NCBI GenBank assembly: GCA_039908285.1
Contig: JAMOBE010000096.1
Span: forward strand, 1 to 13,949
Source: JAMOBE01 sp039908285
GTDB lineage: Bacteria; Pseudomonadota; Alphaproteobacteria; Rhodospirillales; Rhodospirillaceae
Length of the DNA: 13,949 nucleotides
Direction of reading: 5' to 3'
In this document: piece after piece, positions 13,843-13,949 of the stretch
Numbering within the stretch: the stretch's first letter is position 1
Layout of the letters: each line of letters starts with the position of its first letter
Made by a program: the position numbers and the translations under genes
The notes under the pieces: model-generated
Told to the model about the DNA's origin: nothing
Database searches by the model: none
Seen by the model: the letters and a program-made list of their open reading frames with translations, nothing else

Positions 13843-13949
13843 TCAGGCCGAGCGTCCATAACCGGCATGGCGGAAATAGTTTGAGCACTCGTTTGGCGAG
13901 AATTTGTCGAGGCATTCGCCGATGGTTGACCAGAGCGCCTCGACGGTCC
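13843..13949 (-). mobile_element. IS630-family transposase, 3' end only (cut by the window edge)
   Basis: On the minus strand a frame enters from the right edge and ends at TGA 13845-13843, giving 34 residues. They begin TVEALWSTIGECLDKFSP and continue NECSNYFRHAGYGRSA. This matches, from memory, the conserved C-terminus of IS630-family (Tc1/mariner-like) transposases: TVEALW, then LD-F-P-EC-NYF-HAGY. The catalytic Asp residues and most of the gene lie outside the window, so I cannot say whether the element is intact. The gene points leftwards and its end should lie within the next 50-150 bp of the non-coding interval. Confidence 0.75.

Noticed and set aside
13644..13868. Short frames on both strands after the hydrolase (63, 66 and 104 codons)
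   Set aside because: They overlap each other and the IS630 transposase end, show no family resemblance, and none has a clear ribosome-binding site. The 66-codon GTG frame at 13661 is the least bad but is probably chance.

Overview
The window is high-GC DNA with short gene spacing, frequent GTG starts and ATG/GTG stop-start overlaps. The protein types suggest an alphaproteobacterium, most likely a Rhodospirillales relative (Magnetospirillum-like). That placement is inference from gene content and composition; there is no rRNA or taxonomic marker.

Left part (1-4380, minus strand): a two-gene signalling operon. A periplasmic type-1 solute-binding protein of the branched-chain amino acid (LivK-like) class is followed after 13 nt by a large membrane-bound hybrid histidine kinase with a complete His-Asp-His relay (HisKA, ATPase, receiver, Hpt). 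No permease or ATPase genes lie between them, so the binding protein may serve the sensor rather than transport. Upstream is an AT-rich block of nested inverted repeats, a good operator candidate. The kinase reading frame ends inside a GC-rich palindromic repeat.

Middle-left (4383-5350): a gene-poor, scarred stretch. It holds an unannotated 41-codon minus-strand ORF with a near-perfect Shine-Dalgarno, an imperfect hairpin, a 14-bp tandem repeat and a decayed IS4-family transposase with an internal deletion and a frameshift in a G run.

Middle (5351-6465): a divergent pair, a thioredoxin-fold protein (CxxC) on the minus strand and a small lipoprotein on the plus strand.

Centre (6693-12369): the most interesting part. 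Five tightly packed plus-strand genes encode a B12-type radical SAM enzyme, a split transketolase (N- and C-terminal halves as separate genes), a D-2-hydroxyacid dehydrogenase and an NAD-dependent sugar epimerase. A convergent RmlC-like sugar 3,5-epimerase overlaps the last gene by 61 bp on the opposite strand. The set looks like a pathway for an unusual, perhaps C-branched or chain-extended, sugar of a surface polysaccharide or secondary metabolite. A specific model is that the dehydrogenase provides beta-hydroxypyruvate as two-carbon donor to the transketolase. No glycosyltransferase or nucleotidyltransferase is present, so the rest of the pathway must lie elsewhere.

Right part (12444-13949): an alpha/beta hydrolase behind a good sigma70-type promoter, carrying a low-complexity Pro/Ala/Glu then Lys-rich tail built from 12-bp tandem repeats. 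After about 300 bp of non-coding DNA the window ends in the 3' end of an IS630-family transposase on the minus strand. Mobile-element relics on both sides suggest an accessory, rearranged region.
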